A stretch of DNA of 64,000 bases from Chloroflexota bacterium (GTDB lineage: Bacteria; Chloroflexota; Limnocylindria; P2-11E), in NCBI GenBank assembly GCA_005881885.1, contig VBDX01000131.1:31352-95351 (forward strand). Reading direction: 5' to 3'. Shown here one piece after another: positions 8,454-21,462 of this stretch. Both the position numbers and the translations under genes were made by a program. The stretch's first letter is position 1; every line of letters begins with the position of its first letter. The notes beneath the pieces were generated by a model, which worked only from the letters and a program-made list of their open reading frames with translations, ran no database searches and was not told the origin of the DNA.

Positions 8454-10333
8454 TTCGTGTCCAGCAGATAGGTCTCGAGGATCCGCTGCGACATGCTCAC
8501 AGCCGGGTTGAAGCAGTTATCGCAGAGGGATTTCGAGGAGTCGTAGGTGAAGAGCACCATCGCGATCTGCGCGGTCGGGTCGGAGTTGTCGGCCTGCGGG
8601 ACGAAGGAAATGAACCAGTTGTGGAAACCGAGCTTGTTCCGGCCGGCGCTGTCTCTGCCGCTCGAGGCGCCGAACTCCGCGGTTCCTGTCTTGCCGGCGA
8701 TCGGGAGGCGGGCGTTGGGCATGTACGCGTGGCCGATCGTGACGACGCGTCGCGCGGACTCGCGCAGGAGCCGAAGGTTCTCCTGGGTCATATCGAGCTT
8801 TCGGATCGGCTTCGCTTGCGGGATCGGGATCGCGGTTCCGGTCGGGGAGGTCACCTGCTTCAAGAGGTGCGGCTGCCACAGCGTTCCGCCGTTCGCGACG
8901 GAGGCATACGCGTTCAACAGTTGCAGCGGGGTCACCGCGACGAAGCCCTGGCCGATCGCCTCTTGATAGGTGTTGCCGATCGTCCAGGGCTCGTCCTGCG
9001 TGGCGAGCTTCCACTCCGGATCCGGCATGATCCCGGACGCCTCGTTTGGCAGATCGATTCCCGTGGGCGAGCCGAAGCCGAGCATCTTGCCGTACTTCGC
9101 GATCGCATCGGGACCCACGCCGCGCACGTTCGGCGCGAACGGCGTGCCTGCCGCGAGCGTGTAGAAGTAGATGTCACTCGAGTGCGCGAAGCCGGTGACG
9201 AAATCGAGCGTGCCGTGCGCGCGCCAGTCGTAGAACGTCGTGCCCGAAACGCTGAACGACATCGCGGACACGTTGACAGTCGTGCTCCGCGTCGCGGTTC
9301 CCTCGGATAAGGCCGAAAGACCGGTCACCATCTTGAACGTCGAGCCTGCCGGGTACTGGTCCCCCACCGCTTTGTTGACGAGCGGGTGGCGATCGTCGGC
9401 GTTCAGCGCGGCGAGCTCGGACGTCGTGATTCCGCGGGCGAACATGTTGTTGTCGTAGCCGGGGATCGAGACCATCGCGAGGATCTCACCGTTCTGCGGG
9501 TTCATCGCGATGCCGACGGCCTGCGTGAAGCGATCCTCCTCGACCCCCTTGCGCAGCTCGGCGTCAATCAGCTTCTGCAGGCGGTCGTCGATGGTCAGCA
9601 CGATGGTGTTCCCGACGACCGGCTGCCGCAGCGCCAGCGTCTTTATCTCGCGCTGCGCGGCGTCGCGCTCGATCTCGCGCCAGCCGTACGTTCCGCGAAG
9701 GTAGCGCTCGTAGATGCTCTCGATGCCGGTCCGACCGATGTCGTCGTCGCCGAGATAGCCCTGGTCGCGCAGCTTTCCGAGCTCGTCCTCGGTGATCGGA
9801 CCGGTGTATCCGATGACCGGCGAATAGAGTGTCCCGTTGACGTAGAGCCGGATGCTTTCGGGATCGACGCGCACACCCGGAAAGAGCTCGGCCCGCTCGG
9901 TGATGGCGAACGCGATCTCCCGCGGAACCGGCGTCTTCGAGATGCGCACCGGCTCGTAGGGATTGCGCTGGCGCTGCGTCCGGACGGCATCTCCCACCGC
10001 GTCGCTGGGCAGGCCGAGGACGGCGCCGAGGCGCTGAAAGAGCTCGGTCTCCCGGGGCCGCGGCAGGTCGACGGGGATCACGCTTACCGCGAAGCCAGGA
10101 ACGTTGCGGGCGAGGACATAACCGCGCCGGTCGGTGATGCCGCCGCGCTCGGCCGCTACGGGCAGCCGAAGGATGCGGTTTTGCTCCGAAAGGTCGTGGT
10201 AGTAGTCGCCACGCACGATCTCGAGGTCATACAGGCGTGCGGTGAGCGCCGAGAAGACCACCGCGATCACAACGCCGAAGGCGATGAAGCGCCGGGGGTG
10301 GACGAACGCGCGCGGCTCCTCTCTTCTCACCAC
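8450..10333 (-). CDS. mrdA: Penicillin-binding protein 2
   Basis: Transpeptidase motifs AGSTFKM, SSD, KTGTAE. Confidence 0.95.
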   Translation of the reverse strand: MVRREEPRAFVHPRRFIAFGVVIAVVFSALTARLYDLEIVRGDYYHDLSEQNRILRLPVAAERGGITDRRGYVLARNVPGFAVSVIPVDLPRPRETELFQRLGAVLGLPSDAVGDAVRTQRQRNPYEPVRISKTPVPREIAFAITERAELFPGVRVDPESIRLYVNGTLYSPVIGYTGPITEDELGKLRDQGYLGDDDIGRTGIESIYERYLRGTYGWREIERDAAQREIKTLALRQPVVGNTIVLTIDDRLQKLIDAELRKGVEEDRFTQAVGIAMNPQNGEILAMVSIPGYDNNMFARGITTSELAALNADDRHPLVNKAVGDQYPAGSTFKMVTGLSALSEGTATRSTTVNVSAMSFSVSGTTFYDWRAHGTLDFVTGFAHSSDIYFYTLAAGTPFAPNVRGVGPDAIAKYGKMLGFGSPTGIDLPNEASGIMPDPEWKLATQDEPWTIGNTYQEAIGQGFVAVTPLQLLNAYASVANGGTLWQPHLLKQVTSPTGTAIPIPQAKPIRKLDMTQENLRLLRESARRVVTIGHAYMPNARLPIAGKTGTAEFGASSGRDSAGRNKLGFHNWFISFVPQADNSDPTAQIAMVLFTYDSSKSLCDNCFNPAVSMSQRILETYLLDTK

Positions 10334-10872
10334 ACCCCTAACGCCCCCTGCCTCTCGGTGGCGCGGCGCAGGAGTCTCGCCACGGGATAGATCGCGAGCG
10401 CCAGGAGTCCGGTGTAGATCGCGCTCGCCACGGCGGTCCCCGCCGCGAGCGGCATGGAGGCGACGGGCTGGGCCGTCGCGAGGAGGATCCCTAGGTATCC
10501 CAGCGCCGCGACGAGCGCGGCGAGGCCCACGAGCAGCGCCGCGACAATGATTGGCGTCGGTCGGGTACTTCCCCGATCGCGGACCCCGATCGCCGCGACG
10601 GGTGGCAGCGAGGCGAGTGCGAACGCGCCAAGCGGCCCGCCCGAGAGGAGGTCAGACGCCAGACCACCCAGGAACGCCCACCAGACCGCTTCGCGAGCGC
10701 CGGCGGCGACCGCCCAGCAGCCAGCAACCAATATCGGTAGCGACGGACGGGCTGCACCGATCGCGATGAGCGGCGCGACCGTCCCTTGGAGCAGGGCGGC
10801 CGACAACGGGATCAGGACCGCCAGCGCCAGGCGCACGGTTCCCCCTTCGCGGGACCAAGCGGTCGTGGCCAC
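10327..10872 (-). CDS. mreD: MreD-like rod-shape membrane protein
   Basis: Small polytopic protein directly upstream of mrdA-rodA. Confidence 0.7.
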   Translation of the reverse strand: MATTAWSREGGTVRLALAVLIPLSAALLQGTVAPLIAIGAARPSLPILVAGCWAVAAGAREAVWWAFLGGLASDLLSGGPLGAFALASLPPVAAIGVRDRGSTRPTPIIVAALLVGLAALVAALGYLGILLATAQPVASMPLAAGTAVASAIYTGLLALAIYPVARLLRRATERQGALGVW

Positions 10873-10896
10873 CTTCCCTCCGTTCCGATCTTCCGA

Positions 10897-12033
10897 TCAG
10901 GAATGCGCGCGACGACCGACCGCACGCGCGGTCGCGTGTGCGGGAGCTGGGTGCTGGACCTCGAGCTCTTCTTCGAGCTGCGGGAAGGGGTCCTCGTCGC
11001 GCAGCTTTGCGCCCACGTAGATGAGCACGAGACGCAAGGTCGCCGCGACAGGCACCGCGACCAGAACACCCAGCAGACCGAAGAGCGCGCCGCCTGTCAG
11101 CAAGGAGAAGATCACGACCGCCGGATGGAGTTTCACGATCCGCCCGATCACGAACGGGATCACGAAGTAGTCCTCTAGGTGACGCAGCACGGTGTACATG
11201 GCTGCGACGATCGCTACATACCAGATCTGCGATAGCCCCCACGGCGCGGGATGACCGAGCGCGACCAGGCACGCGATCGCGCCGGCCGTAATCGGGCCGA
11301 CGATCGGGATCACCTCGAGCACGCCCGTCATGAGCGCGAGGAGCAGAGCGAATGGCACCTGCAGCACCGAAAGCCCGATCACCGTCACCGTCGCCATCAC
11401 GCCGATGAGAAAGATCTGCCCCCGCACGTAGCGGCCGAGCAGCGTGTTGACCTGGGCGAAGAGCGGGATGATCTCGTTCCGCTGGCTTGGCGGCAGGAGA
11501 CGTCGGAGCCACTGGAAGAGCCGGGGCGCGTCGCGCAGGAGGAAGAACGTCGCGATGAGGAAGACGAGGAGTTCGAGCAGGAAATGACCGAAGCCGACCA
11601 CGAAGGGGACCGCTCCGCGGGCGATCATCTGGCTTAGGTCGGTGATGCCCGCGAAATTCACGAGCAGCGCGTCGAGATCTCCGAGGCCGAGCTGATCGGC
11701 CGTCTCCGCCAGGGTGTTCTGCGCGTTCGCGACGAGCGAAGGGAGCGACCGTTGCAGGTCACGCACCTGGTCGACGGCGAGTGGCACGAGAACCCGACCG
11801 CCACCTATTATGGTTGCGACCAGCGCCACGAAGACGATCAGCGCGGCGATGGTCCGAGGCATAGAGAAGCGCCGCTCGAGGAGGGCCACGACCGGCAGGA
11901 GGACGTACGCCAGGATTCCCGCCCAGACGAACGGTCGCACGATGTCACCCGCGCGATAGACGATGTACAAGGCGGCGAGTCCGAACAGGGCGACGACCAC
12001 CCGCTTGGTCGTGCCACTCCAACGTGCTCCCAT
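10897..12033 (-). CDS. AI-2E family transporter (PerM/YtvI-like)
   Basis: Multiple TMs; EVIPIVGPITAGAIACLVAL, RHLEDYFVIPFVIGRIVKLHPAVVI; ATG at 12033. Confidence 0.9.
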   Translation of the reverse strand: MGARWSGTTKRVVVALFGLAALYIVYRAGDIVRPFVWAGILAYVLLPVVALLERRFSMPRTIAALIVFVALVATIIGGGRVLVPLAVDQVRDLQRSLPSLVANAQNTLAETADQLGLGDLDALLVNFAGITDLSQMIARGAVPFVVGFGHFLLELLVFLIATFFLLRDAPRLFQWLRRLLPPSQRNEIIPLFAQVNTLLGRYVRGQIFLIGVMATVTVIGLSVLQVPFALLLALMTGVLEVIPIVGPITAGAIACLVALGHPAPWGLSQIWYVAIVAAMYTVLRHLEDYFVIPFVIGRIVKLHPAVVIFSLLTGGALFGLLGVLVAVPVAATLRLVLIYVGAKLRDEDPFPQLEEELEVQHPAPAHATARAVGRRAHS

Positions 12034-12094
12034 GGTCTGCACCGGATTATCAGCCCGATCGGGGAACCGACGACGTCGGAAGCGTTGCGACCTC

Positions 12095-12112
12095 GCTACC
12101 TGAAAAGGTAGC
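12095..12112. repeat. 7-bp perfect hairpin in divergent intergenic region
   Basis: GCTACCT-GAAA-AGGTAGC. Confidence 0.7.
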
Positions 12113-12250
12113 AAACCACGAGCCTCATTGGTACGGCGCGGCATCGCGCTCCGCGCGCGCGTCGGCTAGAATGGTAGGCACGAAAGCATCCCGGACTCTC
12201 CCTACTTTTACCCCATTTTCGTCACCTCATTCGCGACCCCTTCCGGCGGA

Positions 12251-12266
12251 TGTTTCACGTGTGACA
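12251..12266 (+). promoter_or_regulatory. Candidate parS site
   Basis: TGTTTCACGTGTGACA, 14/16 match to consensus TGTTTCACGTGAAACA, 12 bp upstream of parA. Confidence 0.75.
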
Positions 12267-12277
12267 GGGGCTGATCG

Positions 12278-13068
12278 GTGACGGTCTTGGTGATCAGCAA
12301 CCAGAAGGGTGGGGTGGGGAAGACAACCACCGCAATCAGCCTTGGAGCGGCCTTCGTTGCCCAGGGTCAGCGTGTGCTTGTGGTCGATCTCGACCCGCAA
12401 GCCAACGCGACGAGCGGTCTTGGCGTGAGCAAGGAGCTGCCGAATGCCATCTATGGAGTGTTGTTGAACGAGCGACCGCTAGGCGACTCGATCGTACCGA
12501 CGGCTATGGAGGGCCTCGATCTCGTCCCCTCCGGGCCGGATATGGCTGGAGCCGAGGTCCAGCTCGTGCCGATCATGGCCAGGGAGTACCGCCTCCGGCA
12601 AGCTCTCCGTGACACCCACGGCTACGACACCGTGCTCGTCGACTGCCCGCCGTCTCTCGGCCTGCTGACCGTCAACGCTCTTGCGGCGGGCGACGCCGTG
12701 CTTATTCCAGTTCAGTGCGAGTACTACGCGCTCGAGGGCCTTGCCCAGCTGCTGAGCACGATCGAAGCGGTCCGGGAGCGCCTCAACGACCACCTCGTGC
12801 TGCTGGCGATCGTTCTCACGATGGAGGACCGCCGGAACCGACTGTCACTTCAGGTGATCGATGAAGTGCAGCGGCACTTTCCCGACCTTGTGGCTCGCTC
12901 GCGTATCCCGAGGACGGTGCGGCTCGCGGAGGCGCCGAGCCACGGCCTCCCGATCTCCATCTACGACCCCAAATCCCCCGCCACACAGGCCTACAACGAC
13001 CTCGCGCGCGAGCTCTCCCAGCGCTTGAAGGCGCGCGCCCCCCTCGCCGTCCGCGGAGCGATCGCCTG

Positions 13069-13069
<1 letters not shown>
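12278..13069 (+). CDS. parA: Chromosome partitioning ATPase ParA/Soj
   Basis: NQKGGVGKTTTAISLGAAF. Confidence 0.97.
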
Positions 13070-16093
<3,024 letters not shown>

Positions 16094-16094
<1 letters not shown>

Positions 16095-16624
16095 TGGCAA
16101 GGCTTTCCGAGCTGGGCGTGGATTTCCAGCACTGGTGCTTCGCCTGCGGGCAGCTCAACAACGGCGGTATGCACCTCGACTTCGACGTGTCGCGCGATCG
16201 CGCCGAGGCCCGCTACACGGCGCTCCAGCGCCACCAGGGCTACGACGGCGTCCTGCATGGCGGTGTAGTGACGGCGCTCCTCGACGAGGCCATGGGCTGG
16301 GCGATCTTCCACCAGGGGATCTGGGGCGTCACCGCGCGCATCAACGTGAGCTTCCGACTGCCGGTCCCGGTGGGCGAGGAGATTCGGGTCGTCGGCGAAG
16401 TCACGCGCGATCGCGGCAGGCTCATCGAAACGCGTGGCGCCGTCACGCGCGCCCGCGACGGTGAGATGCTCGCGGAGGCGGACGCGATATTTTTGAGGAT
16501 GCCGGAGGAACGACGGCGCGAGCTCGAGCGCCGCTATTCGAAGACCGACGAAGCCTTCGCCCGCGTTCGGGCGGCTGTCGAAGCCGAAGAATCCGCACCT
16601 CTAGTCGAGCACGGCCGCACGTGA
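16094..16624 (+). CDS. PaaI/hotdog-fold thioesterase family protein
   Basis: [17 protein letters not shown] motif. Confidence 0.8.
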
Positions 16625-16637
16625 TCGGAGACCTACG

Positions 16638-19622
16638 GTGATCGACGAGCCACGCAACGAGCGCGTGATCCCGGTCGAGCTCGAGCACGAGATGCGCCAG
16701 GCATATCTCGACTACTCGATGAGCGTGATCGTCGCGCGCGCGCTCCCCGACGTGCGTGATGGGCTCAAACCGGTGCAGCGTCGCATCCTCTACACGATGC
16801 ACGAGATGGGCCTGCGGAACGATCGGCCGTTTCGCAAGTCCGCCGCGATCGTCGGCGACGTGATGGGGAAATACCACCCGCACGGCGATGTGCCGATCTA
16901 TGACGCGCTGGTCCGGCTCGCGCAGGATTTCGCCGCCCGGTACCCGCTCGTGCAGGGTCAGGGGAACTTCGGCTGCTTCACCGGCGACACGAAGGTCGAA
17001 CTCTATAACGGCGAGCAGAAGACCTTCAGCGAGCTCGTGGAGATGGCCCACAAGGGCATGCGCGCCGAGATCTTCACGGTCGACGCGCACCGCAACGTCC
17101 GGATCAAGCCGCTCCGCGCCCCTCGACTTGTCCGCCGGAACGACCCTGTCGTCAAGCTGACCCTCGAGTCGGGAGCCGAGATCCTCTGCACGCCCGATCA
17201 CCGCTACATGCTTCGCGACGGGACGTACCGAGAGGCCCAGCAACTCAAAGGCAAGGACCAGCTCATGCCGTTCTCGCGGACGGCGATCCCCGAGCGCCTC
17301 CACCGGACAGGAGCGTTCCCGATCCCGGCCAGCCTGACCGCAAAGGTCGCGAAGGTCGAGCCCGCAGGGCGCGCCGATGTCTATGACCTCACCGTCGACG
17401 TCACGCAGAACTTCGCGCTGGCCGCTGGGGTGTTCGCGCACAACTCGATCGACGATGACCCGCCCGCGCACATGCGCTACACGGAGGCGCGCCTCGCTGC
17501 GATCTCGAACGAGATGCTCGCGGACATCGAGAAGGCAACGGTCGACTGGATGCCGAACTACGACAACCGGCATCAGCAGCCAACGGTGCTCCCGGCGCCG
17601 CTCCCGAACCTCATCGTCAACGGGTCGGCGGGCATCGCCGTGGGCATGGCGACCAATATCCCGCCGCACAACCTGCGCGAGATCGTCGAGGCGACCAAGC
17701 GCCTCATCGACGATCCGGATCTGACCACGGACGACCTTTGCGACACCGTCATCGGTCCCGATTTTCCGGGCGGCGGCGTCATCTACCGCTTCGAAGAGCA
17801 ACGGAATGTCGAGACCGGGGCGGCCGAGCGCGTGGACGCGATCCGGCGTGCGTACGCCCAGGGCCGCGGCCGCGTGATCGCGCGGGCCAAAGCACACAAC
17901 GAGCAGCTCCGTGGCAACCGCGACGCGATCATCGTCACCGAGCTGCCCTACGCCGTGAACAAGGCCTCACTCATCGAGAAGATCGCGGAGCTCGTGCAGA
18001 ACAAGCGCCTCGCCGGAATATCCGATATCCGCGATGAGAGCGACCGCGAGGGCATGCGCGTCGTCATCGAGATCAAGCGCGACGACGACCCAACCCTCGT
18101 GCTGAACAACCTCTACAAGCACACCGCGATGCAGTCCGCGTTCAACCTCAACATGCTGGCGCTCGTCCAGCAGCACCCGCGGACGCTCTCTCTGAAAGAG
18201 ATCCTCCAGCACCACGTCGATCACCGCCGTGAAGTCATCCGGCGCCGCACCGAGCACGACCTTGGAAAGGCGAAGGAACGCGCGCACATCCTCGAGGGGC
18301 TCAAGATCGCCCACGACCACATCGACGAGATCATCAAGCTGATCCGCGCGCACAAGGGTCAGGAGGCTCTCCTCGTCGGCAAGCTGCGCGAGGGGTTCGG
18401 CCTTACGGAGGTGCAGGCCAAGGCCATTCTCGAGATGCAGCTCCGCCGGCTCTCCGGCCTCGAGCGCGCGAAGCTGGACGACGACTACCGCGAAACGATC
18501 CAGCTCATCTCGGAGCTCGAGTCGATCCTCGCGAATCCCCGCAAGATCCTCTTCCTGATCAAATCTGACCTTGATGAGCTCGCGACCAAGTACGGCGACG
18601 ACCGACGCACCGAGATCGTCGACGACACCCCGCGCCAGCTCTCGGCCGAAGAGCTCGTGGCCGACGAGGACGTGGTCATCGCCATCTCGAGTCGCAACTA
18701 CGTCAAGCGCATCCCTCTCTCGACCTACCGTGCACAGCACCGCGGCGGGCGCGGGGTCATCGGGATGGCGACGCGCGATGAGGACGACGTCGAGCATCTT
18801 GTCGTCGCTCGCACCCACGACCGCCTGTACGTCTTCACCGACCGCGGCCGCGTCTTCGCGGTCAAGGTGTTCGAGCTCCCGGACGCGAGTCGCACCGCGA
18901 AGGGCACGCCGATCCAGAACATCCTCGAGGCGATGCAGGCCGGCGAGCGCGTCTCGGCGCTCGTCGCGCTCCGAGACGGTACGACCGCCGAACACCTGGT
19001 GATGGCGACGCGCAAGGGGTTCGTAAAGAAGACGGCGCTTTCCGAGTACACGAACGTGCGTCGCGCCGGTCTCATCGCCATCGCTCTCCGGAAGGGCGAC
19101 GAGCTCGCCTGGGTCGCGCAGTGCACGGCCAAGGACCGCATCGTCCTGGCGACACGAAAAGGAAAGGCGATCACATTCAAAGCCACCGACGCTCGCCCGA
19201 TGGGTCGGCAGACCCAGGGCGTCACCGGCATCCGTCTCGCCAAAGGCGACGAGGTGGTCGGAATGGGCATCGGCCGACAACGAACTGAGGTCCTCTCCGT
19301 CACCGAAAACGGGTTTGGGAAGCGGACGGCGGTCGAGGACTTCCCGACCCAGGGCCGAGGCGGGCAGGGCGTCATCCTGGCCGCGCTCTCACCGAAGACG
19401 GGCAACGTCGCCTCGATCCAGGTGGTTGATGAAGGCACCGAGGAGATCCTCCTCATCACGTCGACCGGGGTCGTGATCCGCACACCGCTCGAGCAGGTCC
19501 GCGTGCTCGGCCGCGCGACCATGGGCGTCAAGGTCATGGCGGTCGGAGAGGCGAAAATCGCCTCGATCGCGACCTTCACACCGACTCGGCCGGCGCAAAC
19601 TCAGCTCGCACTGCCCAAGTAA
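16638..19622 (+). CDS. gyrA: DNA gyrase subunit A containing a mini-intein
   Basis: GyrA extein ([31 protein letters not shown]) interrupted by an in-frame intein. Confidence 0.98.
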   Translation: MIDEPRNERVIPVELEHEMRQAYLDYSMSVIVARALPDVRDGLKPVQRRILYTMHEMGLRNDRPFRKSAAIVGDVMGKYHPHGDVPIYDALVRLAQDFAARYPLVQGQGNFGCFTGDTKVELYNGEQKTFSELVEMAHKGMRAEIFTVDAHRNVRIKPLRAPRLVRRNDPVVKLTLESGAEILCTPDHRYMLRDGTYREAQQLKGKDQLMPFSRTAIPERLHRTGAFPIPASLTAKVAKVEPAGRADVYDLTVDVTQNFALAAGVFAHNSIDDDPPAHMRYTEARLAAISNEMLADIEKATVDWMPNYDNRHQQPTVLPAPLPNLIVNGSAGIAVGMATNIPPHNLREIVEATKRLIDDPDLTTDDLCDTVIGPDFPGGGVIYRFEEQRNVETGAAERVDAIRRAYAQGRGRVIARAKAHNEQLRGNRDAIIVTELPYAVNKASLIEKIAELVQNKRLAGISDIRDESDREGMRVVIEIKRDDDPTLVLNNLYKHTAMQSAFNLNMLALVQQHPRTLSLKEILQHHVDHRREVIRRRTEHDLGKAKERAHILEGLKIAHDHIDEIIKLIRAHKGQEALLVGKLREGFGLTEVQAKAILEMQLRRLSGLERAKLDDDYRETIQLISELESILANPRKILFLIKSDLDELATKYGDDRRTEIVDDTPRQLSAEELVADEDVVIAISSRNYVKRIPLSTYRAQHRGGRGVIGMATRDEDDVEHLVVARTHDRLYVFTDRGRVFAVKVFELPDASRTAKGTPIQNILEAMQAGERVSALVALRDGTTAEHLVMATRKGFVKKTALSEYTNVRRAGLIAIALRKGDELAWVAQCTAKDRIVLATRKGKAITFKATDARPMGRQTQGVTGIRLAKGDEVVGMGIGRQRTEVLSVTENGFGKRTAVEDFPTQGRGGQGVILAALSPKTGNVASIQVVDEGTEEILLITSTGVVIRTPLEQVRVLGRATMGVKVMAVGEAKIASIATFTPTRPAQTQLALPK
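16974..17444 (+). other. Intein coding segment (157 aa, no endonuclease) in GyrA at GNFG|S
   Basis: Starts [15 protein letters not shown]; block [16 protein letters not shown]-terminus [24 protein letters not shown] followed by Ser+1. Confidence 0.96.
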
Positions 19623-19796
19623 CAGCGCCGTCGGAACGCCCAGCAGGCGCCCAGGCGGGTCGCAATCGGGGCGCATGCCTGGTCGGTTCACGTGCATTCC
19701 AGCGCCTGCCAGTACCTTTTTCGACCGAATTGACGTTGTCCTGAGCGAGCGCGCCCCGTTATGGTGGCGGCGCGCGCGAATGGGAGGGGCAACGAA

Positions 19797-20477
19797 CTGA
19801 TCACGCTCGACGACGTCAGCAAGCACTACCCCAACGGCACCGAGGCGCTGCGCGACGTCGATCTTCGGATCGAATCGGGTGACTTCGTCTTCCTCGTCGG
19901 CTCGTCCGGGGCGGGCAAGTCGACCCTCATCCGCCTTCTGATCCGCGATGAGCTTCCCTCGTCGGGCCGGGTCTGGGTCGATGGACAGGACGTCGTCCGA
20001 ATGCGCCGCTCGGCGGTCCCCAAGCTGCGCCGCCGCGTCGGCGTGGTCTTCCAGGACTTCAAGCTCCTCCCGCGACGGACGGTCGCCGAGAACGTCGGTT
20101 TCGCGCTTTTGGTCACGGGTCATTCCGATGAAGAAGCACGTGAGGAGACCGAGCGAGCCCTTTCGCTGGTCGGGCTCGCAGAGCGGCGCGATCACTTCCC
20201 CGATCAGCTCTCGGGCGGAGAGCAGCAACGCGCCGCGATGGCGCGCGCGCTCGTGAGTCGCCCCAAGATCCTCATCGCCGACGAGCCGACCGGGAACCTC
20301 GACCCGGTGACGAGCTGGGAGATCATCAAGCTCCTCATTCGCGTGAACGAGCTTGGCACGACGCTGGTCATGGCGACGCACAACGCCGAGATCGTCAACG
20401 CTCTCCGCCGGCGCGTCGTGCACCTCGACCGCGGCATGGTCGTCCGCGACGAGCGCGAGGGGCTGTACGCGGCATGA
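19797..20477 (+). CDS. ftsE: Cell division ATP-binding protein FtsE (probable CTG start; ORF extends to ATG 19761)
   Basis: LITLDDVSKHYPNGTEALRDVDL, VGSSGAGKST, LSGGEQQR; GGGAGGGG upstream of CTG. Confidence 0.9.
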   Translation: MITLDDVSKHYPNGTEALRDVDLRIESGDFVFLVGSSGAGKSTLIRLLIRDELPSSGRVWVDGQDVVRMRRSAVPKLRRRVGVVFQDFKLLPRRTVAENVGFALLVTGHSDEEAREETERALSLVGLAERRDHFPDQLSGGEQQRAAMARALVSRPKILIADEPTGNLDPVTSWEIIKLLIRVNELGTTLVMATHNAEIVNALRRRVVHLDRGMVVRDEREGLYAA

Positions 20478-21364
20478 AGCGGGTCTCCTACGTGCTCTCC
20501 GCGGCGTGGCAAGGCTTCTGGCGCAACCCGGTGATGAGCCTCGCGTCCACCTTCACCGTGGGCCTCATGCTTCTGCTCTTCGCGTTCTTCCTCGCGACCG
20601 ACCGCGGGCTGCAGGCGACGGTGGGCGTCCTCGAGTCGAAGGTGGAGCTTGCGCTCTTCCTCGAGGACGACGCGAAGGTCTCGGACGTCCTGGCGCTTCG
20701 CGCACAAATCGAAGCCGACCCCGCCGTCTCGCACGTCGACTACATCACCAGAGATCAGGCGATGGCGCGTCTTGTGGACATCGCATCGCGTCAGCCAGAC
20801 ATCCAGATCGTCGACATCTCATCGAACCCGTTGCAGAACTCGCTCGAGATCAAGCTTCAGAACGCGCAGGACGCGCCGCGGATCGGCGCGACGCTCCGCC
20901 AGGAGGTCGGCAAGGGTGTGGTGTACGAGGTCGTTGACAACCCGTCGGTCGTCGACAAGCTCCTGACGATCACGCGTGTCCTTTCATTCGGCGGCGTCGC
21001 GGTGCTCGCGATGATGCTCGTCGTCGCGCTCTTCGTGATCGTGAACACCATCCGCATCGCCGTGCACGCGCGACGCGACGAGATCGAGATCATGAAGCTC
21101 GTCGGCGCCACCGACTGGTTCGTTCGCTGGCCCTTCATCCTCGAGGGAATGCTCGTGGGCGCGCTCGGCGCGATGGCCGCCCTCACGGTGGTCGTGCTGG
21201 CGGCGGGGCCGGTGTCGAACGCGCTCGTCGGCTTCCTCGAGATCGTCCCACTCTCGTTCGGCGCGGCGTTCCTGTGGCAGCTCGTCGGCAGCGTCTTCGC
21301 CCTGGCTCTCGCGGTCGGCGGCGGCGGCGCGATGCTCTCCGTACGAGCGCATCTGGCGAAGTGA
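20474..21364 (+). CDS. ftsX: Cell division protein FtsX
   Basis: Overlaps ftsE; FtsX-type permease. Confidence 0.94.
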   Translation: MKRVSYVLSAAWQGFWRNPVMSLASTFTVGLMLLLFAFFLATDRGLQATVGVLESKVELALFLEDDAKVSDVLALRAQIEADPAVSHVDYITRDQAMARLVDIASRQPDIQIVDISSNPLQNSLEIKLQNAQDAPRIGATLRQEVGKGVVYEVVDNPSVVDKLLTITRVLSFGGVAVLAMMLVVALFVIVNTIRIAVHARRDEIEIMKLVGATDWFVRWPFILEGMLVGALGAMAALTVVVLAAGPVSNALVGFLEIVPLSFGAAFLWQLVGSVFALALAVGGGGAMLSVRAHLAK

Positions 21365-21462
21365 GACCGAGACGCGCCTTGACCCGCGCCTCCTCGCGGT
21401 GCCACGATGGCCCGCACATGGGAACTCCCCGGCGGTCCGCTCGGGGAGGTGGGGTATGGAGG

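Noticed and set aside
17967-19280. 437-aa antisense ORF over gyrA
   Set aside because: Antisense shadow of a strongly conserved gene.
19680-19760. Second parS (GGTTCACGTGCATT) or a promoter for ftsE (TTGACG 19730)
   Set aside because: parS match too poor outside the 8-bp core; the -10 spacing is too long (23 bp).
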